Assembly: GCA_963942565.1 (NCBI GenBank)
Contig: OZ012690.1
Span: forward strand, 17,462,135 to 17,526,134
Length of the DNA: 64,000 bases
Source of the DNA: Maea johnstoni
Lineage: Eukaryota > Annelida > Polychaeta > Spionida > Magelonidae
Direction: 5' to 3'
The notes beneath the pieces were generated by a model. That model was given only the letters and a program-made list of their open reading frames with translations. It did not search any database and was not told where the DNA came from. Below are positions 22,914 through 34,736 of the stretch, one piece after another; within the stretch, counting starts at the first letter, position 1; the number at the start of each line of letters is the position of its first letter. The position numbers and the translations under genes were made by a program.

Positions 22914-24326
22914 TTAGACATCAAGGCTTTCCTGCTTGACAATGACTTTGACAGGATTTTCCTCCAACTCTTGTTTTATTGGGAGACATTGTCCCTTTTC
23001 CTGCTTGACTATCACTTTAATAGGATTTTCCTCCAACTCTTGTTTTATTGGGAGACACTGTCCCTTTTCCTGCTTGACTATCATTCTATTAGCATTTTCC
23101 TCCAAGTCTTGTTTTATTGGGAGACACTGTCCATTAATGACAACCCATTGCCTTGGTTCTGATAACTGTGGTTCTGTATTGTCAGTTGAAGCCGTTTGAT
23201 ACGTTAGCTGGTGCTGCTTTGGATGAGATGGTGCCCTACCAGTCTTATTACACTTATCAAACTGAGGAGGTCCATCTACTGAGTGAGTCTGCATGTGTTT
23301 TATAAGACCAGAAGGTTGTTTAAATGCCTTGTCACCTTCACTACACTGGAAGGGTCTTTCCCCACTGTGCACCCTCTTATGATATACCAGACTAGAAGAA
23401 TGAGCGAATGCCTTCCCACATTCATTGCACTGGAAGGGTTTTTCCCCACTGTGCGTCCTCTTATGATTTCCCAGCACAAATGAACAAGTGAATGCCTTGT
23501 CACATTCATTGCACTGAAAGGGTCTTTCCCCACTGTGTATCCTCTTATGCTGTGCCAAATTAGAAGATTGAGTGAATGCCTTGCCACATTCATTGCACTG
23601 GAAGGGTCTTTCCCCACTGTGTATCCTCTTATGCTTTACCAGACTTGAAGATAGAGTGAATGCCTTGCCACATTCACTGCACTGGAAGGGTCTTTCCCCA
23701 CTGTGTGTCCTCTTATGATTTTCCAGCATAAAAGAAGAAGTGAATGCCCCGTCACATTCATCGCACTGGAAGGGTCTTTCCGCACTGTGTATCCTCTTAT
23801 GCTGTACTAGGTGAGAAGACTGTGTGAATGTCTTGTCACATTCATTGCACTGGAAGGGCCTTTCCCCACGGTGCATCCTCTTATGCCTTCCCAGAGAAGA
23901 AGACTGTGTGAATGTCATGTCACATTCATTGCACTGGAAGGGTCTTTCCCCACGGTGCATCCTCTCATGCCTTCCCAGAGAAGAAGATTGAGTGAATGCC
24001 TTGTCGCATTCATTACACTGGAAAGGTCTTTCCCCACTGTGTATCATCTTATGCTTTTTCAGAGAAGAAGAATGAGTGAATGCCTTGTCACATTCATTGC
24101 ACTGGAAGGGTCTTTCCCCAGTGTGTATCCTCTTATGTTTTTTCAGATCAGATGAAAAAGTGAATGCATTGCCACATTCATTGCACTGGAAGGGTCTTTC
24201 CCCACTGTGTATCCTCTTATGCTGCACCAGATTGGAAGAACGTATGAAGTTCTTGTTACATGAATTACAGTGATAAGAGCTTTCCTTTTCATGCCGATCT
24301 GCATGATCTACCTTATCTGAAGACAT
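22914..24326 (-). CDS. C2H2 zinc-finger protein, class I, 11 fingers, 3 SUMO-motif tail units (ZF3)
   Basis: 470 residues starting MSSDKVDHADRHEKESS. Eleven intact fingers start at residue 18 and repeat every 28 residues to 298. The finger at 326 has Gly for its second Cys (CSEG), and 354 is the family's dead finger. Base-contacting helix positions vary between fingers (QSSSLGR appears twice, at 102 and 130, a recent finger duplication). The linker is followed by three 23-residue tail units (400-470), each with IKQ(D/E) and VKQE, ending QESLDV. Predicted nuclear DNA-binding protein. Class I by flanks and by tail end. Confidence 0.9.
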   Translation of the reverse strand: MSSDKVDHADRHEKESSYHCNSCNKNFIRSSNLVQHKRIHSGERPFQCNECGNAFTFSSDLKKHKRIHTGERPFQCNECDKAFTHSSSLKKHKMIHSGERPFQCNECDKAFTQSSSLGRHERMHRGERPFQCNECDMTFTQSSSLGRHKRMHRGERPFQCNECDKTFTQSSHLVQHKRIHSAERPFQCDECDGAFTSSFMLENHKRTHSGERPFQCSECGKAFTLSSSLVKHKRIHSGERPFQCNECGKAFTQSSNLAQHKRIHSGERPFQCNECDKAFTCSFVLGNHKRTHSGEKPFQCNECGKAFAHSSSLVYHKRVHSGERPFQCSEGDKAFKQPSGLIKHMQTHSVDGPPQFDKCNKTGRAPSHPKQHQLTYQTASTDNTEPQLSEPRQWVVINGQCLPIKQDLEENANRMIVKQEKGQCLPIKQELEENPIKVIVKQEKGQCLPIKQELEENPVKVIVKQESLDV

Positions 24327-25165
24327 GGTTAATATGTGACCATGAAATGGATAAATAAATGAAAAATTCTATATAAAATTGCGAGTTGTCTGTTTGCTTC
24401 TGATTAATTTTCCTCAGAACTTTCCCTGCAGATACATCCAAGAGTTGTATTCACAATGAAACACCAACTTTATGTGGACCTTTCTGGCTGATGCAGGTAA
24501 CAACTGTCCCAAACATTGTTACCGTAGTTTCACAGAGGCGAGTCCATCACCTGATTTCTCTCACCAAGATGAAGAAATGAAGAACTTTTAACTTCGACCT
24601 TGATTTATTTTGTCTTCATGGGGTAATGTTCAGTTCACACGCTTATGAATCTGAAAATACAGATGAAAAATATCAAAACAAGGAAAACAAAATACAAATT
24701 ATGTTTGTCTTCATTGGGTGATGTTTAGTCACACAATTGTTATGTTTACCATTATGAATCTGAAAAAAGTCAAAACAAGGAAAACGGAATACAAATTTTA
24801 CTTATACAGACATTTAGGTAAATCCTCTATTCTATTTTCAATGTGATGTCATCTTTTGTTCCAACTCTCCATTATATTTCAGGAATGGAAAATGAATTCT
24901 CCAACCTTACATTGACTGGTTATCTAGGTCATTTTTGTTGCAATGCAATATCCTTTCACAAAATTCAACGCATGGAGTAGTCCTGTATGCATCACTAGCA
25001 GGGACTGGCACCTTTAAAATGTTCATAATACAATACAATTTTGATCCTTCCTTATCAACTCAATACAATACAAAATTGCCAGCTGGTCCACAGAATAATG
25101 AATTGATTTCCAAATATAGAACATATAGTGCTACCCTTTGCACACATGCAACTATGTACTCGGGG
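24327..25165. other. Conserved 5' flank of ZF3
   Basis: Similar to the flanks of the other family genes, with the minus-strand GAAATCAG|GTGATG donor-like site near 24552. From 24720 on it matches the sequence at 8760-9150 upstream of ZF1. Confidence 0.55.
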
Positions 25166-25650
25166 AGCCTTGTAGACATATTGAGCACATGGGTCTATGA
25201 ACTTTGACAACCTCATAGGCCCTTTGCGCACACGGGTCTATAGCCATGTCATCAGTAAATCAGCTTTTAATCAGATAATCAAACCCTTCTCTAGGCTTTT
25301 TCACCATTAATCTGAAATTGACAATTGGCAATGGCCTTGTAGACCCATTGCACACATGGGTCTATGTATGAACTTTGACAACCTCATAAACCCTTTGCGC
25401 ACATGGGTCTATAGCCATGTCATCAGTAAATCAGCTTTTAATCAGATAATCAAACCCCTCTCTAGGCTTTTTCCCCATTAATCTGAAATTGCCCTTGTAG
25501 ACCCATTGCGCACATGGGTCTATGTATGAACTTTGACAACCTCATAAAACCTTTGCGCACATGGGTCTATAGCAATGTCATCAGTAAATCAGCTTTTAAT
25601 CAAAGCCCTCCTCGAGGCTTTTTCAACAGTAATCTGAAAGTGCCATTTTT
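25166..25650. repeat. Three tandem copies of a 160-167-bp unit
   Basis: Copies start CCTTGTAGAC at about 25167, 25333 and 25493. Each holds two GCACA-GGGTCTAT motifs and a CATGTCATCAGTAAATCAGC segment, with the third copy more diverged and shortened. Confidence 0.85.
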
Positions 25651-26045
25651 TTTCAAGATTTCAGCCAAAAGGAGCAGTCTTAGGAAAAGAAATTCTGGCA
25701 CACCCAGTGCGGAAGTCTCTCTGCTAAATGCATGTTAATTCTTTCACCATAGTTGCCAAAAAGGCCCTACCATTGAGCTACATGTTGTATCACTCTAACA
25801 AATTCATAGGCAATGATTGAGCCACATTTTCTTCAATTATTTATTTTGACAATACTACAATATGAATATCCATGTGTCGTAGGTAGTCATATAACATTTT
25901 CATCTTTGCATGAAGTAGTTGATAATTGTAGTTGAAATGTTAGAGCTGGTGCTTTATCTCGTTTCAAAGCCAAAACTAAAATGACAGGAGAAGATACTGC
26001 AGGGAACCACAGAAAATATGTTATTGGTAAAGAGGGGAATCATTC
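25651..26045. other. Intergenic sequence shared with 39530-39740
   Basis: Shares GGCCCTACCATTGAGCTACA and neighbouring sequence with the stretch upstream of ZF6, which supports cassette duplication. No gene. Confidence 0.6.
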
Positions 26046-26497
26046 TTACAGCTAATTCAAGCTAACAATGAGCAAAGTGAATGGGTTTGTAAGTTTCAAC
26101 TGTGTGCCTGTAAGAACTGGCTTGGTGGCTATTGGTGGTCAAGTCAAACACACCTGTCTACTTATAGAAATCTGGGTCAGTTTGTGGTTAGCAGTCACTG
26201 GGTGTGGAGAACTCGAACATAAGGGGAACTAAAGGGGAAATTGGTACATGGGACACTAGTAGTCTAAATAAGATGTAGAGATTGTGGTACTTGAGATATG
26301 ATACCCCTGGGGAGCCTCACTACTCTGTGACCATGAAAACTTACTGGGCGACTGGCAGAACCTATGTGTATACTTTACAAGTGGACATGTAGAGCTCACA
26401 CGTCCACCTGTAGGGTCTATCAATCTTTTGTACAGAGTGAATGGACTATACTCCTGAACTTGTACCATCGCTCATTGTTAGCTTGAATTAGCTATAA
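26046..26497 (+). mobile_element. MITE family 'TTAT-GCTAATTC', copy 3
   Basis: Same orientation and length as the copy at 6524; ends TTACAGCTAATTC and GAATTAGCTATAA. It interrupts sequence that is continuous at 39740-39760. Confidence 0.85.
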
Positions 26498-26794
26498 AAA
26501 TATTCAATTCTTCAAAAGAAGGAAAATTCATTGAAGTATTGGTAAGTTTGGGTCGCCTCCACCAGGTGTCAGGTCAGTAAATCAAATGATAATATGGTGA
26601 TGAATCAAATCAATAAGCTGTCAGCTGTATTCATATTCATTTATTGAATTGTTTTCCACATATACAATAACATGTAAGTTTTGAAAATAAATTTGGGTAC
26701 CTTATATGCAAGAAAATATCATAAACATGTCGGTCACTCTATTCTAATCTTATATCAATTTTGCTCACGTTACACCTTAGATGAATAAAAGAAA

Positions 26795-27040
26795 GGATAT
26801 GTAGCAAGGGACCAATTACTATATGCGCTATAGTTAAGGCCTGGCTATGCCAGGGGTCTCTGATCTGGAATCAGCGTGACATCACGAGGAGAAAAGTACC
26901 AATGAGGGCTCTTGTATCGGTTACATCACAGAGAAACTTGCATACCAGCATGCACAGAACATGATTTTTGCGATATTCGCCATAACCAGCCTGTTAAGGT
27001 TGACCGCCTGGTTTCATATCCACGCTTTTTTCATCTGATG
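26795..27040 (+). repeat. Dispersed repeat, copy 2
   Basis: Relative of 16255-16530 (see there). Confidence 0.6.
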
Positions 27041-27225
27041 TTACTCTTAGCATTATGGTATCATTTTTTTTTATATTTCTGTCAGAAACAATAACTCATT
27101 CAAGTTAATGAAAACAGTATTAAAAGGAAGGCATTTATTTCACATTATACAGTAATCAGCTTTTCCCAACTTCCAAATGTCAACCCATACTCTCTTTAGC
27201 AATGCGCCTGGTTTCATAAAACATC

Positions 27226-27520
27226 TTAAGGCTGTGATGCTGGTGTCGTGGTGACACACTCAAAACAAGACATATTTTGAGTTTTCGATATAAACACAGT
27301 TTCAAAACCATTATTGATCAGGAAAACCTCATTTGAGGTAAAACACTGTAAAATTGAAACTATGTTTATATTGAGGTCAGCTCAAGTAGTTATGTTAAAG
27401 AAAACTTATATTTGAAACAGCAACACCTCAGGGATTAGATAACTATTGTTAGAAAAGGTACAGGAGTGCTAAACTAGGAGTGGTCTTATTATGAGTGTGT
27501 CACCAGCATCACAGCCTTAA
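27226..27520. mobile_element. MITE at a TTAA target
   Basis: TTAA then GGCTGTGATGCTGGTG at the left and CACCAGCATCACAGCC then TTAA at the right form near-perfect inverted ends of about 33 bases, including TGACACACTC. A TTAA duplication is the hallmark of piggyBac-type transposition. No coding region. Confidence 0.75.
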
Positions 27521-28446
27521 GGTTGGTGAGTAGTATTCGAGGAATGTATCAATTTCACATTGTAAGGTGTACTGCTCTTCCCCGCCTCCAAATGTCACCA
27601 CATTTTCACCTCAACAATGGGTCTGGTTGCATGAAATATGTTGAGAATAGTGAATTTAATGTTTTCATTAGAGCCAAAGTTTCCCTTAATTTCATTATTT
27701 CTGTTAGCCGGCCTGCCAATGTAAATTCAGAGGTGCTCCGTCATTCCAGGCGGTCAGGTCATTGTGAAGTGAAGTAGGGTGCTCACCGGACTGCTATATC
27801 AAGCAACCCAAGCAGCATACAGTAGTGGTGTGTCAATTGATGAAAAGCCACAAGTCTGATTAATCAAGCAAGAAAATTTGGTCACTTGTAAACAACAAGC
27901 AACACTGAAATAAAATACTGATCTTAGGGTGTTTCCAACAAAGGCAAAATCCCTTCACGATAATAGATGTATTACCTTGTCTCTAACTATTTTCTCTGCC
28001 TCTTCACTTCCTGTTTCTCCTATTGACATTGAGACAGTTAAGTCAGGAAAAAGTGGTAAACTCAAACAAAAGACACAATGTCAACACCTTCTTGTCTTGT
28101 AAATAAGAGCGTAACACGCCACTATATTTAAAATAATAACATTCAAAATAAACTTAATTATGCAATCTCAGTCTATTACATACATCGTCTAAACCGGCAA
28201 TGATTTTGGCATCGCTCAAAAGTCTGAGCGCCCATAATGCATTTGCACTGAAGTCAACATCCTACTTCTTTCAAGGTAAACACTGTTGAAATTTTGAACT
28301 GTTTGTTTTTTGTTCTTTTTGCACCTGACAAACTCTTTGAAGTAGAAAAAATATGTGAGACTAAAAATTAGATTGGACTGGCCTTATGTATTACATTGTT
28401 CAACATAAAGGTTTTTCTGCTCAACTATTGCTTAACTAGCATTTTC
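27521..28446. other. Spacer and conserved class II 3' flank (at ZF4)
   Basis: From 27700 it matches the class II flank found before ZF2 and in each tandem unit (GTAGTGGTGTGTCAATT, ACTCTTTGAAGTAGAAAAA). It lacks the pogo-type and hAT-type MITEs present in the tandem units, so it shows the pre-insertion state. Confidence 0.6.
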
Positions 28447-30138
28447 CTACACCTCTTGTTTTATTGGGAGACATTTTTCCTTTTCCTGCTTGACTATCAC
28501 TCTACGAGCATATTCTCCCAACTCTTGTTTTATTGGGAGACATTCTTCCTTTTCCTGCTTGACTATCACTCTACTAGCATATTCTCCCAACTCTTGTTTT
28601 ATTGGGAGACACTGTCCCTTTTCCTGCTTGACTATTACTCTATTAGCATATTCCTCCAACTCTTGTTTTATTTGGAGAAACTGTCCCTTTTCCTGCTTGA
28701 CTATCACTCTACTAGCATATTCTCCCAACTCTTGCTTTATTGGGAGACACTGTCCCTTTTCCTGCTTGACTATAACTCTACTAGCATATTCTTCCTCCTC
28801 TTGTTTTACTGGGAGACACTGTCCCTTCTCCTGCTTAACTATCACTCTACTAGCATTTTCCTCCAACTCTTGTTTTATTGGGAGACACTGTCCCTTTTCC
28901 TGCTTAACTATCACTCTACTAGCATTTTCCTCCAACTCTTGTTTTATTGGGAGACACTGTCCCTTTTCCTGCTTGACTATCACTCTACTAGCATTTTCGT
29001 CCTCTTGTCTCATTAGGAAGCACTGTCCATTAATGACAACCCATTTCCTTTGTTCTGATAACTGTTGTTCAGTATTGTCAGTTGAAGCCGTTTGATATGA
29101 TAACTGGTGCTGCTTCGGATGAGATGGTGCTCTACCAGTCTTATTACACTCATCAAACTGGAAAGGTCCTTCTCCTGTGTGAGTCTGTGTGTGTAATACC
29201 AGACCAGAAGATTGTATAAATGTCTTGTCGACTTCACTACACAGGAAGGGTCTTTCCCCATTGTGTATCCTCTTATGCTTTTCCAGATGAGATGACTGTG
29301 AGAATGCCTTGCCACATTCATTGCATTGTAAGGATCTTTTCCCACTGTGTATTCTCTTATGCAGTGCCAGAGTTGAGGAATCCCTGAAAGCCTTGCCACA
29401 TTCCTTGCACTGAAAGGGTTTTTCCCCACTGTGTATTCTCTTATGATGTGTCAGAGTTGAAGATTGGGAGAATGTCTTATCACATTCATTGCACTTGAAG
29501 GGTCTTTCCCCTGTGTGTATCCTCTTATGCCTTTCCAGATTATAAGAACATGTGAATGTCTTATCACATTCATTGCACTTGAAGGGCCTTTCCCCAGTGT
29601 GTATCCTCTTATGCTTTTTCAGACCAGATGCATGAGTGAATGAGTTGCCACATTCATTGCACTGGAAGGGTTTTTCTCCACTGTGTATCCTTTTATGCTG
29701 TGCCAGATTAGAAGATTGGGTGAATGCCTTGCCACATTCATTGCACTGAAAGGGTCTTTCTCCACTGTGTGTCCTCTTATGATTTTTCAGTATAAAAGAA
29801 GAAGTGAATGCCTTGTCACATTCATTGCACTGAAAGGGACTTTCCCCACTGTGTATCCTCTTATGCTTTACCAGACTTGAAGAAAGTGTGAAAACCTTGT
29901 CACATTCATCGCACTGGAAAGGTCTTCCCCCACTGTGTATCATCTTATGCTTTTTCAGAGTAGAAGAATTAGTGAATGCCTTGTCACATTCATTGCACTG
30001 GAAGGGTCTTTCCCCACTGTGTATCCTCTTATGCTGCACTAGATTGGAAGAACGTGTGAAGTTCTTGTTACATACATCACAGTGATAAGAGCTTTCCTTT
30101 TCATGCCGATCTGCATGACCTACCTTATCTGAAGACAT
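28447..30138 (-). CDS. C2H2 zinc-finger protein, hybrid class, 10 fingers, 9 tail units (ZF4)
   Basis: 563 residues from MSSDKVGHADRHEKESS at 30138. An in-frame upstream ATG at 30258 would add 40 residues, but that stretch looks like untranslated or intron sequence and is interrupted in other copies. Ten intact fingers begin at 18 and repeat every 28 residues. The finger at 298 has Val for its second Cys (CSEV), and 326 is the dead finger. The tail (372-563) has a shortened first unit, seven full units and a partial ninth ending KCLPIKQEV. Relative to ZF9-ZF11, a Glu codon has become a stop, cutting the final ~20 residues. N-terminus class I-like, tail class II-like. About 16 psi-K-x-E motifs. 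Confidence 0.9.
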   Translation of the reverse strand: MSSDKVGHADRHEKESSYHCDVCNKNFTRSSNLVQHKRIHSGERPFQCNECDKAFTNSSTLKKHKMIHSGGRPFQCDECDKVFTLSSSLVKHKRIHSGESPFQCNECDKAFTSSFILKNHKRTHSGERPFQCNECGKAFTQSSNLAQHKRIHSGEKPFQCNECGNSFTHASGLKKHKRIHTGERPFKCNECDKTFTCSYNLERHKRIHTGERPFKCNECDKTFSQSSTLTHHKRIHSGEKPFQCKECGKAFRDSSTLALHKRIHSGKRSLQCNECGKAFSQSSHLEKHKRIHNGERPFLCSEVDKTFIQSSGLVLHTQTHTGEGPFQFDECNKTGRAPSHPKQHQLSYQTASTDNTEQQLSEQRKWVVINGQCFLMRQEDENASRVIVKQEKGQCLPIKQELEENASRVIVKQEKGQCLPIKQELEENASRVIVKQEKGQCLPVKQEEEEYASRVIVKQEKGQCLPIKQELGEYASRVIVKQEKGQFLQIKQELEEYANRVIVKQEKGQCLPIKQELGEYASRVIVKQEKEECLPIKQELGEYARRVIVKQEKEKCLPIKQEV

Positions 30139-30710
30139 GGTAAATATGTGACCATGAAATAAAATGAATGAATAAATAAAAGATTCTATATAAAATTGCG
30201 AGTTGTCAGTTTGCTTCTGATTAATTTTCCTCAGAACTTTCCCTGCAGATACATCCAAGAGTTGTATTCATAGTGAAGACTTGTATTCATAGTGAAGACA
30301 CCAACTTCATGTGGACCTTTTGTTGGCTGATGCAGGTATGAATGGTTAAATGACTTGAGATAACCTTGTGATACGGGAAAACAGGTGTCCCAAAACTTCC
30401 GCAGTAGTTTCACAGAGTCGAGTCCATCACCTGATTTCTCTCCCCAAGATGAAGAAATGAAGAACTTTTAACTTTGACCTTGATTTATTTTGTCTTCATG
30501 GGGTGATGTTCAGTTCACACGCTTATGAATCTGAAAATACAGATAAAAAATATCAAAACAAGGAAAACAAAATACAAATTCTGTTTGTCTTCATAGGTGA
30601 TGTTTAGTCACACAATTGTTCCGTTTACCATTATGACTCTGAAAGTCAAAAAAAGAAAACGGAATACAAATTTGACTTATACAGACATTGAGGTAAATCT
30701 CCCATTCTAT
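30139..30710. other. Conserved 5' flank of ZF4, truncated at a fusion point
   Basis: Matches other 5' flanks, with the donor-like site near 30434, up to TTATACAGACATT and CATTCTATTTTC near 30700. There it runs straight into the tail array of the ZF5 copy, so the spacer and the end of ZF5 have been lost. Confidence 0.65.
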
Positions 30711-31809
30711 TTTCCTCCAACTCTTGTTTTATTGGGAGACACTGTCCCTTTTCCTGCTTGACTATCACTCTACTAGAATATATTCCCAACTCTTGCTTTA
30801 CTGGGAGACATTGTCCCTTTTCCTGCTTGAACATTACTCTATTAGCATTTTCCTCCAACTCTTGTTTTATTGGGAGACACTGTCCCTTTTCCTGCTTGAC
30901 TATCACTCTACTAGCACTTTCCCCAAACACTTGCTTTATTGGGAGACACTGTCCCTTTTCCAGCTTGACTATTACTTTACTAGGATTTTCTTCCAGCTCT
31001 TGTTTTATTGGGAGACACTGTCCCCTTTCCTGCTTGACTATCACTCTACTAGCATTTTCCTCGAAGTCTTGTTTTATTGGGTGACACTGTTCATTAATGA
31101 CAACCCATTGCTTTGGTTCTGATAATTGTGGTTCTGTATTGTCAGTTGATGTCTTTTGATATGTTAACTGGTGCTGCTCCGGATGAGATGGTGCCCCACC
31201 AGTCTTATTACACTCATCAAACTGGAAAGGTCCTTCTCCTGTGTGAGTCTGCATGTGTGATACCAGACCAGAAGATTGTGTGAATGCCTTGTAACTTTCA
31301 CTACACTGGAAGGTTCTTTCTCCACGGTGTATGCTCTTATGCTTTCTTATGCATTGGAAGGATCTTTTCCCACTGTGTATCCTCTTATGCCGTGCCAGGG
31401 TTGAGGGATCCTTGAAAGCCTTACCACATTCCTTACACTGCAATGGTCTTTCCCCACTGTATCTTCTTATGGTTTTCCAGATAAGAAGAGAGAGGGAATG
31501 CCTTGCCACATTCATCGCACTGTGTATCCTCTTATGCACTGCCAGAGATGGAGATTGAGTGAATGTCATGTCACATTCATTGCACTGGAAGGGTTTTTCA
31601 CCACTGTGTATACTCTATTGCCTGCCCAGATTAGAAGAACATGTGAATGCCTTGTCACATTCATTGCACTGGAAGGGTCTTTCCCCACTGTGTATCCTCT
31701 TATGCTTTATCAGATTGGAAGAATTCCTAAAGCTCTTATTACATTCATCACAATGATAAGGGCTTTCCTTTTCATGCCAATCCACATGATCTATTTCATC
31801 TGAAGACAT
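30711..31809 (-). pseudogene. Broken C2H2 zinc-finger gene copy (ZF5), fused to ZF4's 5' flank
   Basis: It starts normally (MSSDEIDHVDWHEKESP at 31809) with class II fingers, then the frame breaks after the second finger (near 31615). A ~19-base loss within a finger-to-finger linker near 31520-31530 shifts the frame again, and one finger is mostly missing near 31345. The remaining frame covers the last fingers, the dead finger, the linker and about six tail units. The tail then ends abruptly at 30711, where the 5' flank of ZF4 begins. A gene this damaged is unlikely to make a normal product. Its closest relatives are ZF7-ZF11. Confidence 0.85.
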
Positions 31810-32159
31810 GGTAAATACTTGACCACAAAATGAAATAAATGCAATACAATATTGTGAGTCGATAGTTTGCTTTTGATTGCTTTTTCTCAGGTTTGTATTC
31901 AGAGTGAAGACACCAACCTCATGTGGACCTTTTGTTGGCTGATGCAGGTATGAATATATAAATGACTTGAGAATTGTTCTTATCATAAAATAAATATAGT
32001 TGCCCTAAGACTTCCACTATAGTCTCACCGAGCTGAGTCCATTACCTGATTTCTCTCTTCGAGATATAGAAATAAAGAACTTTTAACTTTGACCATGATT
32101 TATGTTGGTGTTCATGGGGTGATGTTCAGTCACACAATTGTTTGGTTGATTGATTGAAC
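31810..32159. other. Conserved 5' flank of ZF5
   Basis: Class II type flank with the minus-strand GAAATCAG|GTAATG donor-like site near 32045 and the CATCAG acceptor-like site near 31942. Confidence 0.5.
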
Positions 32160-33175
32160 AACGTTCATGCAGACCTAGCCAATCACATACCAAGAAATGC
32201 AATTATGTACTTGAGAAAATATAATTTAACATCCACATTCCCTGTCCACCATTGTGTGAGTGTTCTCTCATAACATTAATCACACTATCCAGGCAATATC
32301 ACACTGATCTGGAGAAACAATACATGAGATAACAACTCATCACCTCCCGACCTTTGAGAGCTGACAAAACTTGCTCTCAGGAATTGCAATTATGAACTTT
32401 GAAATAATGTACAACATCCATACTCCCTGGCCACCATTGTTTGTTTTTTCACTCAGACCATGAATTACACTGTGTTACTGTCCATGCAATTTGGCATGTG
32501 AATCTTAATCAATTAACACTGACTCTTTGAGAGCTAACTAAAGTGACACCTTATATTAAAGACTCCCTATAAGATTTTTATGATTGGTTAGATAATATTT
32601 TATACATTGCATATAATGTCTATCTGATAATATTTATCAGTATATTTATGATTGTATTTGGTCCGTCATAAGCCTGCAGGCTCTTTCCATATCAAAATAG
32701 TGAAGGCTTATAATGGACCAAATACAATCATAAATATACTGGTAAATAATATCAGATAGACATTCATTATATGCAATGTACAATATATTATATAATCAAT
32801 CATACATATCTTATAGTGAGACTTTTATAAAAGGAGTGTATTGTGTATTGCATGTAATGAATGTCATTACATGGATTGGACAATAAACTATTATCAACAA
32901 CAACAACAACAACTCCCATTCCCCTCAAGAAATGCAATTATGCACATGGACATGTACATTATCCACACTCTCTGGTCTAGCAGTATCTTCACTATTTTGA
33001 TGTGGAAAGAGAACTGATTTTATGTAATGGCCTGTTTTTTTCATGATACTGGGAAAAAGGACTGCCTCTGCTGAAGAGACAGAAATTGACAGAAACCAGT
33101 TTCTGTCCAGAACTGTAAAAAACAGTTGCTGTCATGGTAAAAAACAACCAACCCTTGGCAGAAATTGCCAACCCT
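32160..33175. mobile_element. hAT-family copy with large internal palindrome
   Basis: Its interior and right end (GAAATTGCCAACCCT) match the hAT at 13684-14734. Between about 32563 and 32822 lie two arms of ~110 bases in inverted orientation (GATTGTATTTGGTCC / GGACCAAATACAATC) separated by ~37 bases. An (AAC)n tract sits at 32895-32914. The left terminus is not found. Paralogous to 56090-57290. Confidence 0.7.
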
Positions 33176-34394
33176 AATACTAACTAAAATCAACAAATCA
33201 AGCATATGATGTTGACTGTTCTTCAATTCATCTCATCTCCCCACTTATGCTTTTACTTTCTGTGAAAAGAAAAATGCAAAATTTCTGACATCACCATGAC
33301 ACTACCTAAAGCTTTATACATAAATGACTATTAATCAATTCCATTACTTTGTATGCAGAAGTGTTCAACATATTTGATCTAAGATTATCTGGAAAGTCAT
33401 CATAAGATATGTAATTCCGCCGATTAAAGTAGACCCGATGGGAAAAAAATGTAATCCCCCACTTTATTTTATGCTCTGCCGCCCAGCCGTAAGTAGGTCC
33501 ACCGAGCCTACAATAAATTTTCCATGGATGGTAACAAAACTACAAAACTACAAGAATATCAATACCAGAGAAATACAACATTACAATAGCAATGCAATAC
33601 AGTGTTGTTAAAATGCATCATCTTCTTAGAAAATCATTCTTTCAATATTCAAAAATATGGTTTAAGTATGTATTTTAGTACTAGCCACTTTATTTTTCTA
33701 CCTCCCTCTCAACTGTTTGCTTACTTAGATTTCCATGTTAAAGAAAAGAGAAAAAAATCAACTTTATTTTTAATTACCTCCCTCCCGACCCAGTAAAATT
33801 GGTCTGGGAAGGATCCAGGATCCAATAAATCAAATAACCGTCGCCTAACTACATGTGCTAAGATCATGGTACTCTTTACTATGTCTAACCATTTACCAAC
33901 CCCATCTAAACCTGTATTGACTGGTACTCACTTCACAAACCACACAATGAACATTATATGTACATTTATTGAATACAATTTCCATGATCTATGACATACA
34001 AATAAAGAGCGGGAAAAAGCTCTTACAAAAACAAACATTGAAATTGAATAAACAAGAGCCCAGGAAATATATTATGAATGACATCAGTACATACTTCAGA
34101 ATGGACTCAAAAAAATTATTAACATGAACACAGATTGGGTCAGTGTTCATTTCTTTATTCAGTTTCAATTTCCCAGGTCTTGTGAAAAATAAGAAAATAA
34201 CAATTATTTTGTCCTTTAAAATGTATGTTAAAACTGGTTTCTGGGGATAAACTAAGTTGTCAGGGATAAACTAAGTTGTCATGCTAAATATCTGCACAAA
34301 GCCTTCTGAGTGTCAAAGGAAAGCATGATTTTCCTATATTATAGTCTGTCGGAACCAACATTGACTGTTTTTTACTCTTTTGTTGCAAAAAGTT

Positions 34395-34395
<1 letters not shown>
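33176..34395. repeat. Paralogous block, copy B (first part)
   Basis: Near-identical to 57290-58640 (copy C). Contains CCGTAAGTAGGTCCACCGAG, a unique-looking segment present only in B and C, and the shared GTCTGTCGGAACCAACATTG segment. No gene recognised. Confidence 0.75.

Positions 34396-34736
<341 letters not shown>

Noticed and set aside
30138-30258. N-terminal extension of ZF4 (and similar ones of ZF5 and ZF12) from upstream in-frame ATGs
   Set aside because: The array copies have a stop directly before MSSDK, and the upstream stretch changes frame between classes by a two-base indel, so it is more likely UTR or intron.
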